Assembly (NCBI GenBank): GCA_049323275.1
Contig: JBMOOM010000058.1
Span: 22,745 to 86,744 of the forward strand
Direction: 5' to 3'
Origin: Taklimakanibacter sp049323275
Lineage (GTDB): Bacteria; Pseudomonadota; Alphaproteobacteria; Rhizobiales; Aestuariivirgaceae
Length of the DNA: 64,000 bases
Both the position numbers and the translations under genes were made by a program. Below the pieces are notes generated by a model. It ran no database searches, was not told the origin of the DNA, and saw nothing but the letters and a program-made list of their open reading frames with translations. Positions 26,879 through 34,803 of this stretch are shown here, piece by piece (positions within the stretch are counted from its first letter, which is position 1; every line of letters begins with the position of its first letter).

Positions 26879-26879
<1 letters not shown>
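25785..26879 (-). CDS. purK: 5-(carboxyamino)imidazole ribonucleotide synthase
   Basis: A 364-residue ATP-grasp enzyme that carboxylates AIR in purine biosynthesis. The N-terminal IGILGGGQLGRMLALAAARLG, the QDRFVEKTFL segment, TRRFGYDGKGQ (nucleotide loop) and NEIAPRVHNSGHWT (Mg site) are PurK hallmarks. Its ATG shares one base with the purE stop (TGATG), the usual purE-purK coupling. Confidence 0.95.
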
Positions 26880-27366
<487 letters not shown>

Positions 27367-27370
<4 letters not shown>

Positions 27371-27576
27371 GCGATGATATCCGGGATCAGCTTGTCCTCG
27401 ACCTTCTGGATCTCGTCCTTGATCTGCAGCTTCATCTTCTTGAGCCGGCGCAATTGCAGCTGGTCGCCGGCGCCAGACGCCTCGAGCGACGAAATGGCGG
27501 CATCCAGGTCGCGATGTTGCTGGCGCAGCGTCATGAGCCTCGTCTGCAGAAGATTCTCTTCGGTCCCATCGATCAT
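27367..27576 (-). CDS. DUF465 (YdcH-like) small coiled-coil protein
   Basis: A 69-residue protein with the DUF465 pattern: LRQQHRDLDAAISSLEA, then LRRLKKMKLQIKDEIQKVED (residues 43-62). The role is unknown. It is the first gene of the purE-purK operon (4-base overlap with purE) and lies divergent to a second DUF465 gene. Confidence 0.85.
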
Positions 27577-27693
27577 CCGGCGCCTACCCCAGTTTGCGCA
27601 CCGATTTTTTCCACACTCCCTATGCCCTTGCACGGGGTTCGACAAGACCCCAAGTCTGTGTCACACTCATATGGTCAATCACAGGAGGCTTTG

Positions 27694-27870
27694 ATGAGCG
27701 TTCAGGCGCATCTCGGTGAACTGGCGGCAAAACATAAGGCTCTGGAAGCGGAGCTCGAGGACGTGATGTCCCACCCCGCTTCGACGGACGCCGAAATTGC
27801 CGAGCTGAAGCGCAGGAAACTCCGAATCAAAGACGAAATATCCAAGCTGGCCGACCAGATCAGGCACTAG
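27694..27870 (+). CDS. DUF465 (YdcH-like) small coiled-coil protein, second copy
   Basis: A 58-residue protein, MSVQAHLGELAAKHKALEAE..., ending with ELKRRKLRIKDEISKLADQI. It is clearly the same family as the divergent neighbour at 27367-27576 (shared LKRRKLxIKDEIxK core), so the pair is a probable local duplication. AGGAGG is six bases upstream of the ATG at 27694. Confidence 0.83.
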   Translation: MSVQAHLGELAAKHKALEAELEDVMSHPASTDAEIAELKRRKLRIKDEISKLADQIRH

Positions 27871-27901
27871 CCGGCTTACAGGATCGGGGACCAAAAATTC
27901 G

Positions 27902-27935
27902 CGTCACTTCAGGCCGGTTGACGGTCCTGAAGTGA
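27902..27935. repeat. Stem-loop between convergent genes
   Basis: The arms CGTCACTTCAGG and CCTGAAGTGACG are perfect complements with a 10-base loop, in the gap between the plus-strand DUF465 gene and the minus-strand ureohydrolase gene. With no T-run, it may be a Rho-aided bidirectional terminator or a diverged member of the palindromic repeat family A. Confidence 0.6.
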
Positions 27936-28055
27936 CGGAAACATCCCACGTTTTTCAAACATTCAGACTGACATGGGCGCCAGGATTCCCTGGCTGCGTG
28001 TCCGGCCGGGGAATGGCGGGCGTGATCGCCGGAATGTGATCGCGAGCAGCCTTCG

Positions 28056-29102
28056 CTACTCGGCGGCGATCAGGTCGGCGCGGCGCAGTGAGGCGTCGAT
28101 GACGTCGCCGCGCGCGGCCGCCAGCGACGCCATCAGGCGCATGATGACGCAGGCGGCGAGACGCGCCGCCGTGCCGCTGATGTCGAAAATCGGGCAGAGC
28201 TCGGTGAGGTCGATCACCGAAACCTGGCCGCGCCTGGCGATCATGTCGGCGATGCGCATCATCTCGCGCGACTCGATGCCGCCGGGCTCCGTCGCGGTGA
28301 CGCCGGGCGCGGCGGATGAATCCATCACGTTGAAGTTGAAGCTGAGATATTGCGCATCGGTGCCGGTCCAGACGCGCTCGATCCCCTTCTCGACCGGCGG
28401 GAACAGGCCCTGATCGACGAGATCGAACATGGAGTTGAAGGCGAGGCCGCGCTCGCGCGCGAGGTCGATATGGTCCTTGGGATTCATGGCGTTGCGGGCG
28501 CCCAGATGCGCGACATTGCCGATCGCGAGATTGGGCAGCTCGGTGATGCGGGCCAGGGCGCAAGGCGCCAGATTGCGCTCGCCCGCCCAGCTGTCGGCCA
28601 TGTCGAGATGGGCGCCGAAATGCATGTAGCCCATCTTCTTCTGCGCGCCGATATGATCCGACAGCGCGCGCGCCGCGGCGATCGAGATCGAGCGGTCGCC
28701 GCCGCAGACGATGGGCGTGACGCCCGACTGCAGGACTTCGCGCACGGCGCGGTAGATGCGCTCATGGGCGACGTCGGGGCTCACCTTCGGCATCGACACG
28801 TCGCCGCAATCGACTGCCTTGCCGTTGAGATCGACATTGTATTCGAACCAGTAGGAGAAATATTCCTGCGAGACGAGTCGGAATTCACGCGGGCCGTCCT
28901 CGGAGCCGGGCTTGCCGACATTGCCTTCGTCGAAAGGCACGCCGAGAAAGGCATATTGGGCGCCGCTCTTGCGCAGCGCGTCCGCCTTGAGCGGCACATG
29001 CGCCGAGCGCAGGAAGGTGATGAGGCCGGGGGCGCGGTAATTGTCGCCCGCGTCGCCGCCGAGCGGGGAGAAAAGATGCGCATAGGCTTTTGCCGGATTC
29101 AT
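28056..29102 (-). CDS. Ureohydrolase-family pseudoenzyme subunit (inactive partner)
   Basis: A 348-residue arginase/agmatinase-fold protein, clearly homologous to the gene 20 bases upstream (shared VPFDEG/VPWDQG, AHLGARN-NPKD and LCPIFD/LCPYFD segments). The metal site is degraded. GGDH has become GGDR (R137), D-x-H-x-D has become GAHLD (G163; H165 and D167 kept), and D-x-D has become N-x-N (N256, N258). Four of six ligands of the binuclear centre are lost, so it should not hydrolyse anything alone. In the described Ni-dependent metformin hydrolase only one of two homologous subunits binds metal and the other is a required partner; this gene fits that role. It is the last gene of the tetR-hypB-hypA-ureohydrolase operon. 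Confidence 0.85.
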   Translation of the reverse strand: MNPAKAYAHLFSPLGGDAGDNYRAPGLITFLRSAHVPLKADALRKSGAQYAFLGVPFDEGNVGKPGSEDGPREFRLVSQEYFSYWFEYNVDLNGKAVDCGDVSMPKVSPDVAHERIYRAVREVLQSGVTPIVCGGDRSISIAAARALSDHIGAQKKMGYMHFGAHLDMADSWAGERNLAPCALARITELPNLAIGNVAHLGARNAMNPKDHIDLARERGLAFNSMFDLVDQGLFPPVEKGIERVWTGTDAQYLSFNFNVMDSSAAPGVTATEPGGIESREMMRIADMIARRGQVSVIDLTELCPIFDISGTAARLAACVIMRLMASLAAARGDVIDASLRRADLIAAE

Positions 29103-29122
29103 GATGTCGTCTCCTCCTGAAA

Positions 29123-30196
29123 TTATGGTTGCCTGCCGTGCCGGCGCAGCGTCTCGGCGCGCGAGCCGAGATAGTGGTAGATCATGTTGACCGCCATCTT
29201 GGCGCTGATCTGGCTCGAATCGAAATACGGACAGAGCTCGACGACATCGAGAATGTCGCAGCCATACTGGCCGGCGATACGGGCGAACAGGATCGCCTCG
29301 CGGCCCTTGAGGCCGTAGCATTCGGGCGACGTCGAGCCCGGCATGCAGCTCATGTCGATGGAGTCGGTGTCCCAGGTGAAATAAAGCGTGTCGGCATCCT
29401 TCTTCACGCGCTCGAAGACCTCGCGCGCGCACGCCTCGAGGCCACGCTCGACGACCTCGGGCATGGCGACGACGCGGATCTCGTTGTCGACATAGAAGTC
29501 CCACCAGTCCTTAGGGTTCAGGCCGTTGCGCGAGCCCAGATGCGCCATGTTGCGGGCCGAGACATTGGGCAGATCGAGGGCGCGCGGCGCGCCCGAGCAG
29601 TTGGTGATGGGATTGCCGGCCCAGTCGGGGCCGGCATCGAGATGGCTGTCGACATGGAGGTAGCCCATACGGCCGGCGCCGGTGTAGCGCGACAGCGCCT
29701 TGGCGCCGGGGATCGGCAGTGAGTGATCGCCGCCGAACAGGATGACCTTGGCGCCGCCCTCCAGGCATTCGGTGACGTAATCGGTGGTGTAGTCCTGCGA
29801 CCTGGCATTGTTGCCCGGCACATTCGGCACATCGCCGCAGTCGACGACACGAAAGAAGCTCAACAGGTCGACGTCATATTCGAACATGTAGGGAAAATAC
29901 TGCGTCGTCGCCTCGCGCAATGCCGAAGCGCCTTGCGAGGTGCCGGCGCGGACGATCTGGCCCTGGTCCCAGGGGACGGCGAGAAAGCAGATCTTGGCGC
30001 CCATCGCGCGGATCTTGTGGCGGTCGGGCGGGCAATAGGGCGCGCCCATGAAGGTGGCGAGGCCGCGCGACTTGAAGGCGCCATTATGCAGTTTGGGCGA
30101 ATAGATATGGTCGAGCGGGCCGTGCTGCTCAGCCGGACCTTGATGCTGATGCGGCGTGAAGCGCCATGGGGTGGTCTCCGATCTCTCCTCTCGCAT
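29123..30196 (-). CDS. Ureohydrolase-family catalytic subunit (guanidine/biguanide hydrolase candidate)
   Basis: A 357-residue ureohydrolase with all binuclear metal ligands: H158 in GGDHS, D183/H185/D187 in DSHLD, and D276/D278 in TWDTDSID. Arginase-family enzymes mostly use Mn, but guanidine hydrolase and metformin hydrolase in this family use Ni. The nickel chaperones HypA and HypB encoded directly upstream point to Ni here too. Its N-terminus overlaps the 3' end of hypA by 68 bases; residues 28-50 appear conserved with the partner, so a much later start is unlikely. Probable substrates are guanidine, alkylguanidine or a biguanide; plain agmatinase is a less likely alternative. Confidence 0.87.
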   Translation of the reverse strand: MREERSETTPWRFTPHQHQGPAEQHGPLDHIYSPKLHNGAFKSRGLATFMGAPYCPPDRHKIRAMGAKICFLAVPWDQGQIVRAGTSQGASALREATTQYFPYMFEYDVDLLSFFRVVDCGDVPNVPGNNARSQDYTTDYVTECLEGGAKVILFGGDHSLPIPGAKALSRYTGAGRMGYLHVDSHLDAGPDWAGNPITNCSGAPRALDLPNVSARNMAHLGSRNGLNPKDWWDFYVDNEIRVVAMPEVVERGLEACAREVFERVKKDADTLYFTWDTDSIDMSCMPGSTSPECYGLKGREAILFARIAGQYGCDILDVVELCPYFDSSQISAKMAVNMIYHYLGSRAETLRRHGRQP

Positions 30197-30572
30197 AGGC
30201 TTCCTCCTCGAACGGTTCTTGTGACGGCGTAGTTTCGATCTCGATGTCGACCAGCTCCAATTCGCGCCCGCTCAGCACCTGGCGCGACGGCCGGCCGCAA
30301 TCCGGGCAGCGCAGATTGGCGAGCGAGCGGGGCGTCTTTTCCCCTTTGCAGGCGGCGCAGAACAGCGTGAGCGGAATCTCCTCGATATGCAGCCTGGCGC
30401 CCTCGCACAGCGTGCCGCGGGTCGCGGGGCCGAAGCAGAAATAGAGCGAACGCGCGATGCCGCGCATGGCGCCGAGACGGACAAACATCCGGGTGACGCG
30501 TCCGGCGCCCTGTTTTTCCGCGTGGTCGCAGGCGATGGCGATGAGGCTCGCGGCGATGGTCAGCTCATGCAT
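30129..30572 (-). CDS. hypA: HypA-type nickel chaperone with C-terminal extension
   Basis: A 147-residue HypA homologue. The N-terminal M-H-E nickel site is intact and the zinc site is formed by C72, C75, C89 and C92 (CAAC and CPDC). Typical HypA ends near residue 115; here about 30 more residues (SQEPFEEEAYARGEIGDHP...) are encoded in the stretch that overlaps the ureohydrolase start. The start overlaps the hypB stop by eight bases. HypA hands Ni to hydrogenase or urease in other bacteria; no such gene is in the window, so its client is probably the adjacent ureohydrolase. Confidence 0.9.
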   Translation of the reverse strand: MHELTIAASLIAIACDHAEKQGAGRVTRMFVRLGAMRGIARSLYFCFGPATRGTLCEGARLHIEEIPLTLFCAACKGEKTPRSLANLRCPDCGRPSRQVLSGRELELVDIEIETTPSQEPFEEEAYARGEIGDHPMALHAASASRSG

Positions 30573-31413
30573 GGTGATGATGCTCGCCGGCCGCATGCTG
30601 GCGGGCATGGCCGATCCAATGGAGCCAGTCCGCCATGCCTTGACCGTCGCGCGCCGACAGGACGATCGCCTCGATATCGGGATTGATGTCGCGGGCGCGC
30701 GCGATGCAGGCTGCAATGTCGAAGTCGCAATGGGGCGCAAGATCGGCCTTGGAGATGAGCAGCAGGTCGGCGACGGCGAAGGCTTCCGGATATTTGACGG
30801 GCTTGTCGTCGCCTTCCGTCACCGAGAGGATGACGACCTTGTGGGCCTCGCCCAGGTCGAAGCCGGCCGGGCAGGCGAGGTTGCCGACATTCTCGATGAA
30901 GAGCACGCCGCCGGCCTCGAGCGCCAGGCCGGAAAGCGCCTGATCGATCATGTCGGCATCGAGATGGCAGCCCTTGCCGGTATTGATCTGCACTGCCTCT
31001 GTGCCGGTGGCGCGGATGCGCTCGGCGTCGTTGGACGTCTCCTGGTCGCCCTCTATCACCCAGGTGGGGAAGGCGCTGCCGAGGCGCCGCAAGGTCTCGA
31101 CCAGCAAGGTCGTCTTGCCGGCGCCGGGACTGGCGATGAGATTGAGGGCCAGGATCGAGCGCATCGCGAGCTTGCGGCGCACGCCGTCGGCATGAAAGTC
31201 GTTCTTCGCCAGGATCTCGCGCTCGATCTGGACCAGGCGCGTCTGGTTCATGCCGGGAACGCTCACTTTGGCGATGTCGCGGCCGAAATGCAGATTCTGG
31301 TGAAGGGGATGATTGCGATCGTGGGCCTGATCATGCTGATGATGCGCCAGGGGACCGGCGCCCCTGCCGTCGATGCGCTTATCGCTGGGACCGCAACCGC
31401 AGATCTGGCACAT
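30565..31413 (-). CDS. hypB: HypB-type nickel-binding GTPase
   Basis: A 282-residue GTPase with both Ni sites of HypB: the N-terminal CxxCGC motif (MCQICGCG) and the G-domain site C149-H150 with C181. The P-loop is ASPGAGKTT (residues 94-102) and G4 is SKAD. A His-rich stretch (residues 24-42) and a terminal HHHHA tail could store nickel. GGGAGG precedes the ATG at 31413. It forms an operon with TetR upstream (19-base gap) and hypA downstream (overlap). Confidence 0.93.
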   Translation of the reverse strand: MCQICGCGPSDKRIDGRGAGPLAHHQHDQAHDRNHPLHQNLHFGRDIAKVSVPGMNQTRLVQIEREILAKNDFHADGVRRKLAMRSILALNLIASPGAGKTTLLVETLRRLGSAFPTWVIEGDQETSNDAERIRATGTEAVQINTGKGCHLDADMIDQALSGLALEAGGVLFIENVGNLACPAGFDLGEAHKVVILSVTEGDDKPVKYPEAFAVADLLLISKADLAPHCDFDIAACIARARDINPDIEAIVLSARDGQGMADWLHWIGHARQHAAGEHHHHA

Positions 31414-31432
31414 GATCAGCCTCCCTGGAAAA

Positions 31433-32116
31433 TCATCTCCCGGCGGATTTAGTCCCGCCCGCATAATGCAAGAGCCGCCAGATGACGGTTTTGAGCGTCT
31501 TCATCGCATCGGGAATCGGCGCGCCATTCGGCATGAAGCTGCCGAAGTAGATGCCGTCGATATTGCGCGAGATGAAGGCGGCCATCTCTTCCGCGTCGGG
31601 GCAGGTGAAGAGGCCCGCGGCCTGTCCCTTGCGAATGCAATCGGCCAGGATCTTCTTCTCGGTTTCGTAGAAGTCCTCGACGAAGCTGTCGATGAATTTC
31701 GGTCCGCCGTCATCGGCATGACCGACATTGACGAACATGATGCGCACCACGCTGCGCAGCGTTTCCGACATCTCGACATTGAGATCGAGATAGGCGTCGA
31801 GCCGCGCGACCGGACTGTCATGGCGCGTGAGCACGGCGCCGTAATTGGTCATCAGCCGGTCGAGCGCGTGCAGCACCGAGGACTGATAGAGAATATCCTT
31901 GCTCTTGAAATAATAATAGATCAGCGAATGCGCCACGCCGAGCTTCTTGGCGACGAGCGGAATGGTGACCTTCCTGTAGTCCTCTTCGGCGAAGCATTTG
32001 AGCGCAGCCTCGAGCAGCGAGTCGGCGCGCGCGCCCGGATTCCGATAGAGCCGGTTCTTGGCGCGCTTCACCGATTTCACGCGGTCTGCGAGGTGGCTGA
32101 GGGCCAGGGATTCCAT
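31433..32116 (-). CDS. TetR-family regulator of the nickel-ureohydrolase locus
   Basis: A 227-residue protein with the TetR DNA-binding domain: basic N-terminus, then VTIPLVAKKLGVAHSLIYYYF (helix-turn-helix, about residues 50-70) and KSKDILY. The C-terminal ligand domain is helical and unlike named subfamilies. It heads the hypBA-ureohydrolase operon and faces a divergent permease operon. Three palindromes TTGACA-N4-TGTCAA in the 301-base gap are its likely operators, so it probably controls both directions in response to the locus substrate. Confidence 0.88.
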   Translation of the reverse strand: MESLALSHLADRVKSVKRAKNRLYRNPGARADSLLEAALKCFAEEDYRKVTIPLVAKKLGVAHSLIYYYFKSKDILYQSSVLHALDRLMTNYGAVLTRHDSPVARLDAYLDLNVEMSETLRSVVRIMFVNVGHADDGGPKFIDSFVEDFYETEKKILADCIRKGQAAGLFTCPDAEEMAAFISRNIDGIYFGSFMPNGAPIPDAMKTLKTVIWRLLHYAGGTKSAGR

Positions 32117-32132
32117 GGTGCGTTGGCAATAT

Positions 32133-32148
32133 TTGACAGTTGTTTCAA
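32133..32148. promoter_or_regulatory. Probable TetR operator, copy 1
   Basis: TTGACA-GTTG-TTTCAA, 15 of 16 positions like copy 2. It begins 17 bases upstream of the tetR start codon and 33 bases (about three helical turns) from copy 2, which would allow cooperative binding on one face of the DNA. Confidence 0.65.
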
Positions 32149-32165
32149 GATAATCTGCACATGCT

Positions 32166-32181
32166 TTGACAGTTGTGTCAA
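32166..32181. promoter_or_regulatory. Probable TetR operator, copy 2
   Basis: Perfect inverted repeat TTGACA-GTTG-TGTCAA. It is in phase with copy 1. Confidence 0.7.
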
Positions 32182-32283
32182 TTCACATTTAAGGCCTGGC
32201 CCTTCGTTTGATCCATATTTTATTGATACATTTACGCAGGAGTTGGAATTTTTCCGGTCGTCAAACTTTTTGGCGACAAATGA

Positions 32284-32301
32284 TTTGACAAATATGTCAA
32301 A
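32284..32301. promoter_or_regulatory. Probable TetR operator, copy 3
   Basis: Perfect inverted repeat TTTGACA-AATA-TGTCAAA, the same half-sites as copies 1 and 2. It lies 116 bases upstream of the small membrane protein gene and so could govern the plus-strand permease operon. Confidence 0.7.
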
Positions 32302-32417
32302 GTACATCAGCCTGATCGTGAGATCGCTCGTCCTGGCTGCAGAATTCATGGCGAAGACCATGCCGGACAGGTTTTCGAGCCGCTCACGCGTTCATTCAAT
32401 CTTTGGAGGAGGATGGA

Positions 32418-32609
32418 ATGAGTATCTCTGCGCTGACCGACAACAGTGAAATCCGCCAGGAGCTCGATCGCAGGCTGGCGATCCTGGATGACCCCGCCTA
32501 CAGCGATCCGGCGCGCGCCGACATATCGGGCCGCGAGATCGCGATCTGGTTCGCCATCGCGGCGGCGATCACCGCCGTGGCGCTTCTCTTGCGCGGCTGG
32601 GGCGCGTGA
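32418..32609 (+). CDS. 63-residue single-pass membrane protein upstream of permease
   Basis: A short protein with an acidic, soluble N-terminal half (residues 1-38) and one membrane helix (41-58, IAIWFAIAAAITAVALLL). GGAGGA is seven bases upstream of the ATG. Its stop shares one base with the permease start (TGATG), so the two are translationally coupled, which suggests a small accessory subunit or regulator of the transporter. I do not recognise a family. Confidence 0.75.
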   Translation: MSISALTDNSEIRQELDRRLAILDDPAYSDPARADISGREIAIWFAIAAAITAVALLLRGWGA

Positions 32610-34030
32610 TGGCGGTGCAGTCCCAGAAGATCACCGGCGCCAGTGCCGCTTTCGGCACGCTGCCGGTCCTGAGAGAGGAACGCGAGCTCGGCTTCCTCGA
32701 TCATTCCTGGATCAATATCGGCCTCGCGATCGCCACCTGGGCGTTCCTCCTCGGCGGCAGCACGGCGTTGGTGGTCGGCGCCCATGACGGCATCTATGCC
32801 ATCGTCATCGGGAATGTGATCGGCGTCGCCATCATGGCGGCGAGCGTGTGCATCTCGACCGGCAAATACGGGATCGAGCAGTTCACCTTGCTGCGCTCGG
32901 TCTTCGGGCCGCTCGGCATATTGATCCTGGTGGGCCTGTTTCTCGCCGTCTATGGCGTCGGCTGGTCGTCGATCCTGTCGATCATGTTCGGGCGCGCGCT
33001 GAGCGGCGTGTTCAACCAGGCCGGTGGAACCCGGATCGGCGAGAACGATCTCGGCGTGTCGCTGCTGGCGCTGGTGGCCATCGCGATCTCGTGGCTCCTG
33101 CTGTGGCGCGGGCCGACCGCGGTCAAGTGGCTCAACCGTTTCGTCGGGCCCGGCAAGCTCGTTCTGTGCGTCGGCACGCTGTTCCTGATCTTCGGCGCAA
33201 AGAGCTGGAGCGACATCGCCAGCGCGCCGCCGCTCGCACCCTTCGAGGATCCGCGGGTGAATTTCATGATCGCGGTCGAGTTCAATCTCGCCGCCGGCTT
33301 CGGCTGGTGGCCGATACTGGGCAATATCTCCCGCTTCACGCGGACACCGCGCGCGGCTTTATGGCCCAATTTGATCGGCGTGTTCGCCGCCGCCGTGCTC
33401 GGCGAGCTGGTCGGGCTGTTCGCCGCGCTGAGCCTCGGCTCGCATGATCCGACCGCCTGGATGATTCCGCTCGGCGGCATGGTCGCGGGCGTCGCGGCGC
33501 TGCTCTTCATCGGGCTCGCCAACATCACGGCGATCGTCAGCATCTTCTATGGCATGTGCCTCGCCATGCGGCAGGCGGGCGGGCGCCATCTCGAAGCCGT
33601 CTCCTGGGGGCTGCTCACCGGCGTGCTGTTCGTGCCCGTCGCGGTGATGGCCTTCTTTCCGGGGCAGATCTACGATAATTTCTTCAAGTTCCTGGCCTGG
33701 ACGGCGCTCGGCTTCGCGCCGCTCTCCGGCGTCACCGCGGTGGACTATCTGGTCCTCAGGCGCGGGCGGATCCGGCAGAGCGACGTCTATAGCGACGCCC
33801 CGACCTCGGATTATGCCTTCTGGCGCGGCATCAATCCGGCCGCCTTCCTCGCCATCGCGATCGGCGGGATCGTCTATTATCTGCTGTTCGATCCGCTGTC
33901 GCTCGCGACCCATGGCCTGTTCATCTGGCTCAGCGCGTCGGTGCCCGCCTGCTTCATCGCCGGGCTCTCCTACTACCTGCTGACCAGGGCGCTCATCATC
34001 CCCGCCAGGCTCGGCGGTTATGAGCGCTGA
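32609..34030 (+). CDS. NCS1-family nucleobase:cation symporter-type permease
   Basis: A 473-residue permease with about twelve helices and NCS1 features: GFLDHSWINIGLAIATWAFL near the N-terminus, the GFGWWPILGNISRFTR segment, and the ALGFAPLSGVTAVDYLVLRRG segment near residues 370-390. NCS1 proteins import purines, pyrimidines, hydantoins and related compounds with Na+ or H+. Placed divergent to a Ni-ureohydrolase operon and sharing its operators, it probably imports the guanidino-type substrate. Confidence 0.87.
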   Translation: MAVQSQKITGASAAFGTLPVLREERELGFLDHSWINIGLAIATWAFLLGGSTALVVGAHDGIYAIVIGNVIGVAIMAASVCISTGKYGIEQFTLLRSVFGPLGILILVGLFLAVYGVGWSSILSIMFGRALSGVFNQAGGTRIGENDLGVSLLALVAIAISWLLLWRGPTAVKWLNRFVGPGKLVLCVGTLFLIFGAKSWSDIASAPPLAPFEDPRVNFMIAVEFNLAAGFGWWPILGNISRFTRTPRAALWPNLIGVFAAAVLGELVGLFAALSLGSHDPTAWMIPLGGMVAGVAALLFIGLANITAIVSIFYGMCLAMRQAGGRHLEAVSWGLLTGVLFVPVAVMAFFPGQIYDNFFKFLAWTALGFAPLSGVTAVDYLVLRRGRIRQSDVYSDAPTSDYAFWRGINPAAFLAIAIGGIVYYLLFDPLSLATHGLFIWLSASVPACFIAGLSYYLLTRALIIPARLGGYER

Positions 34031-34062
34031 CCACACTCCCCGCCCTATGGGCAAACTGACGA

Positions 34063-34091
34063 GAGCGCCGGTCCTGTATGGGCCGGCGCTC
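34063..34091. terminator. Stem-loop between permease and cupin genes
   Basis: The perfect 9-bp stem GAGCGCCGG / CCGGCGCTC with an 11-base loop sits in the 72-base gap between two convergent genes. The right arm is followed on the plus strand by CGCTTCTTC, so T-richness is modest. Confidence 0.55.
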
Positions 34092-34102
34092 CGCTTCTTC
34101 AT

Positions 34103-34618
34103 CTAAGCTTTGCCGCGCAGGCGGTCGGGCAGGCCGTCATGCGGACCCAGCGGCCGCGGCGGGTCGATCTTCCAGTGACGGTCGCCGATCTCCTCGTTGC
34201 GCTTGGGATGCATCGGATAGTGGATGCGGCTGCGCATGCGCGACGCCTCGCCGACCACCAGGATGCGGACATCCTGCTCGGTATTGTTGATGATCGTGTG
34301 GGCAAGGCCGGTGCCGGCCGGGAAGGAGACGCCGTCGCCGGGCTTCAGCCGCTTGAGGTGGCCGTCGGCCCACAAATCGGGCTCACCCTCGAGCACGAAG
34401 ACGAACTCGTCCTCATCGGCCTCGGCATGCGGCCAGGAGACGCGCCGTCCGGGCTGCAGCCTTTCATGATGGATGCCGAGGCGCATGAGCCCATGCGTCT
34501 CGCTGAAGGAGGCGCCGATCGACAAGAGCTCGTCGGAGCCTCGGTAGTGATTGTCGTCCTTGCCTTCGATATCGAGCCAATGGGCGACGAAGGCGGAAAA
34601 ATCGATGGGGCCGGTCAT
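34103..34618 (-). CDS. Cupin-domain protein
   Basis: A 171-residue cupin. Motif 1 is HAEADEDEFVFVLEGEPDLW (about 64-83) and motif 2 is FPAGTGLAHTIIN with its histidine. The C-terminal 45 residues (RIHYPMHPKRNEEIGDRHW...) are conserved in similar uncharacterised cupins. GGAGAT precedes the ATG at 34618. It converges on the permease, so a link to the guanidine-type pathway is possible but not shown. Confidence 0.83.
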   Translation of the reverse strand: MTGPIDFSAFVAHWLDIEGKDDNHYRGSDELLSIGASFSETHGLMRLGIHHERLQPGRRVSWPHAEADEDEFVFVLEGEPDLWADGHLKRLKPGDGVSFPAGTGLAHTIINNTEQDVRILVVGEASRMRSRIHYPMHPKRNEEIGDRHWKIDPPRPLGPHDGLPDRLRGKA

Positions 34619-34661
34619 GAGGTGATCTCCCTGGAGAGTCGTCACCGCACTATACCGGCCC

Positions 34662-34776
34662 GTAGATCACGATCAATTCAGGTCGGCTCGACCTGAATTG
34701 ATGAACGTGATCGAATCTTAAATGTGGCGCGTGATCGGGCGGAAAACCGGTGTCCACTTTTCCGGACCACGCGCTG
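34662..34776 (+). repeat. Composite palindromic repeat A+B, copy 1
   Basis: Element A (34665-34712) is a hairpin with arms GATCACG-ATCAATTCAGGTCG and its inverse, with a 3-base bulge. Element B (34727-34775), with outer GCGCGTGATC / ACCACGCGC and inner GGAAAACCGG... CCACTTTTCC, follows after 14 bases. The same pair occurs in reverse orientation at 42968-43082. Confidence 0.8.
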
Positions 34777-34803
34777 CAACGAGCAACAGTCAGCAGCGTA
34801 AGG

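Larger units (their letters stand above)
32117..32417. other. Divergent regulatory region, no gene
   Basis: A 301-base AT-rich stretch between the TetR operon and the permease operon. It contains three copies of one palindrome (listed separately). I see no ykkC/guanidine riboswitch-like conserved sequence, no terminator and no credible ORF. Confidence 0.65.

Noticed and set aside
28056..30196. Two ordinary agmatinases of polyamine metabolism
   Set aside because: One copy lacks four metal ligands and both are tied to Ni chaperones, which Mn-dependent agmatinases do not need; kept only as an alternative.
32117..32417. Guanidine (ykkC-type) riboswitch upstream of the permease
   Set aside because: I looked for the conserved ykkC guanidine-I sequence blocks and found none; TetR palindromes explain the region better.
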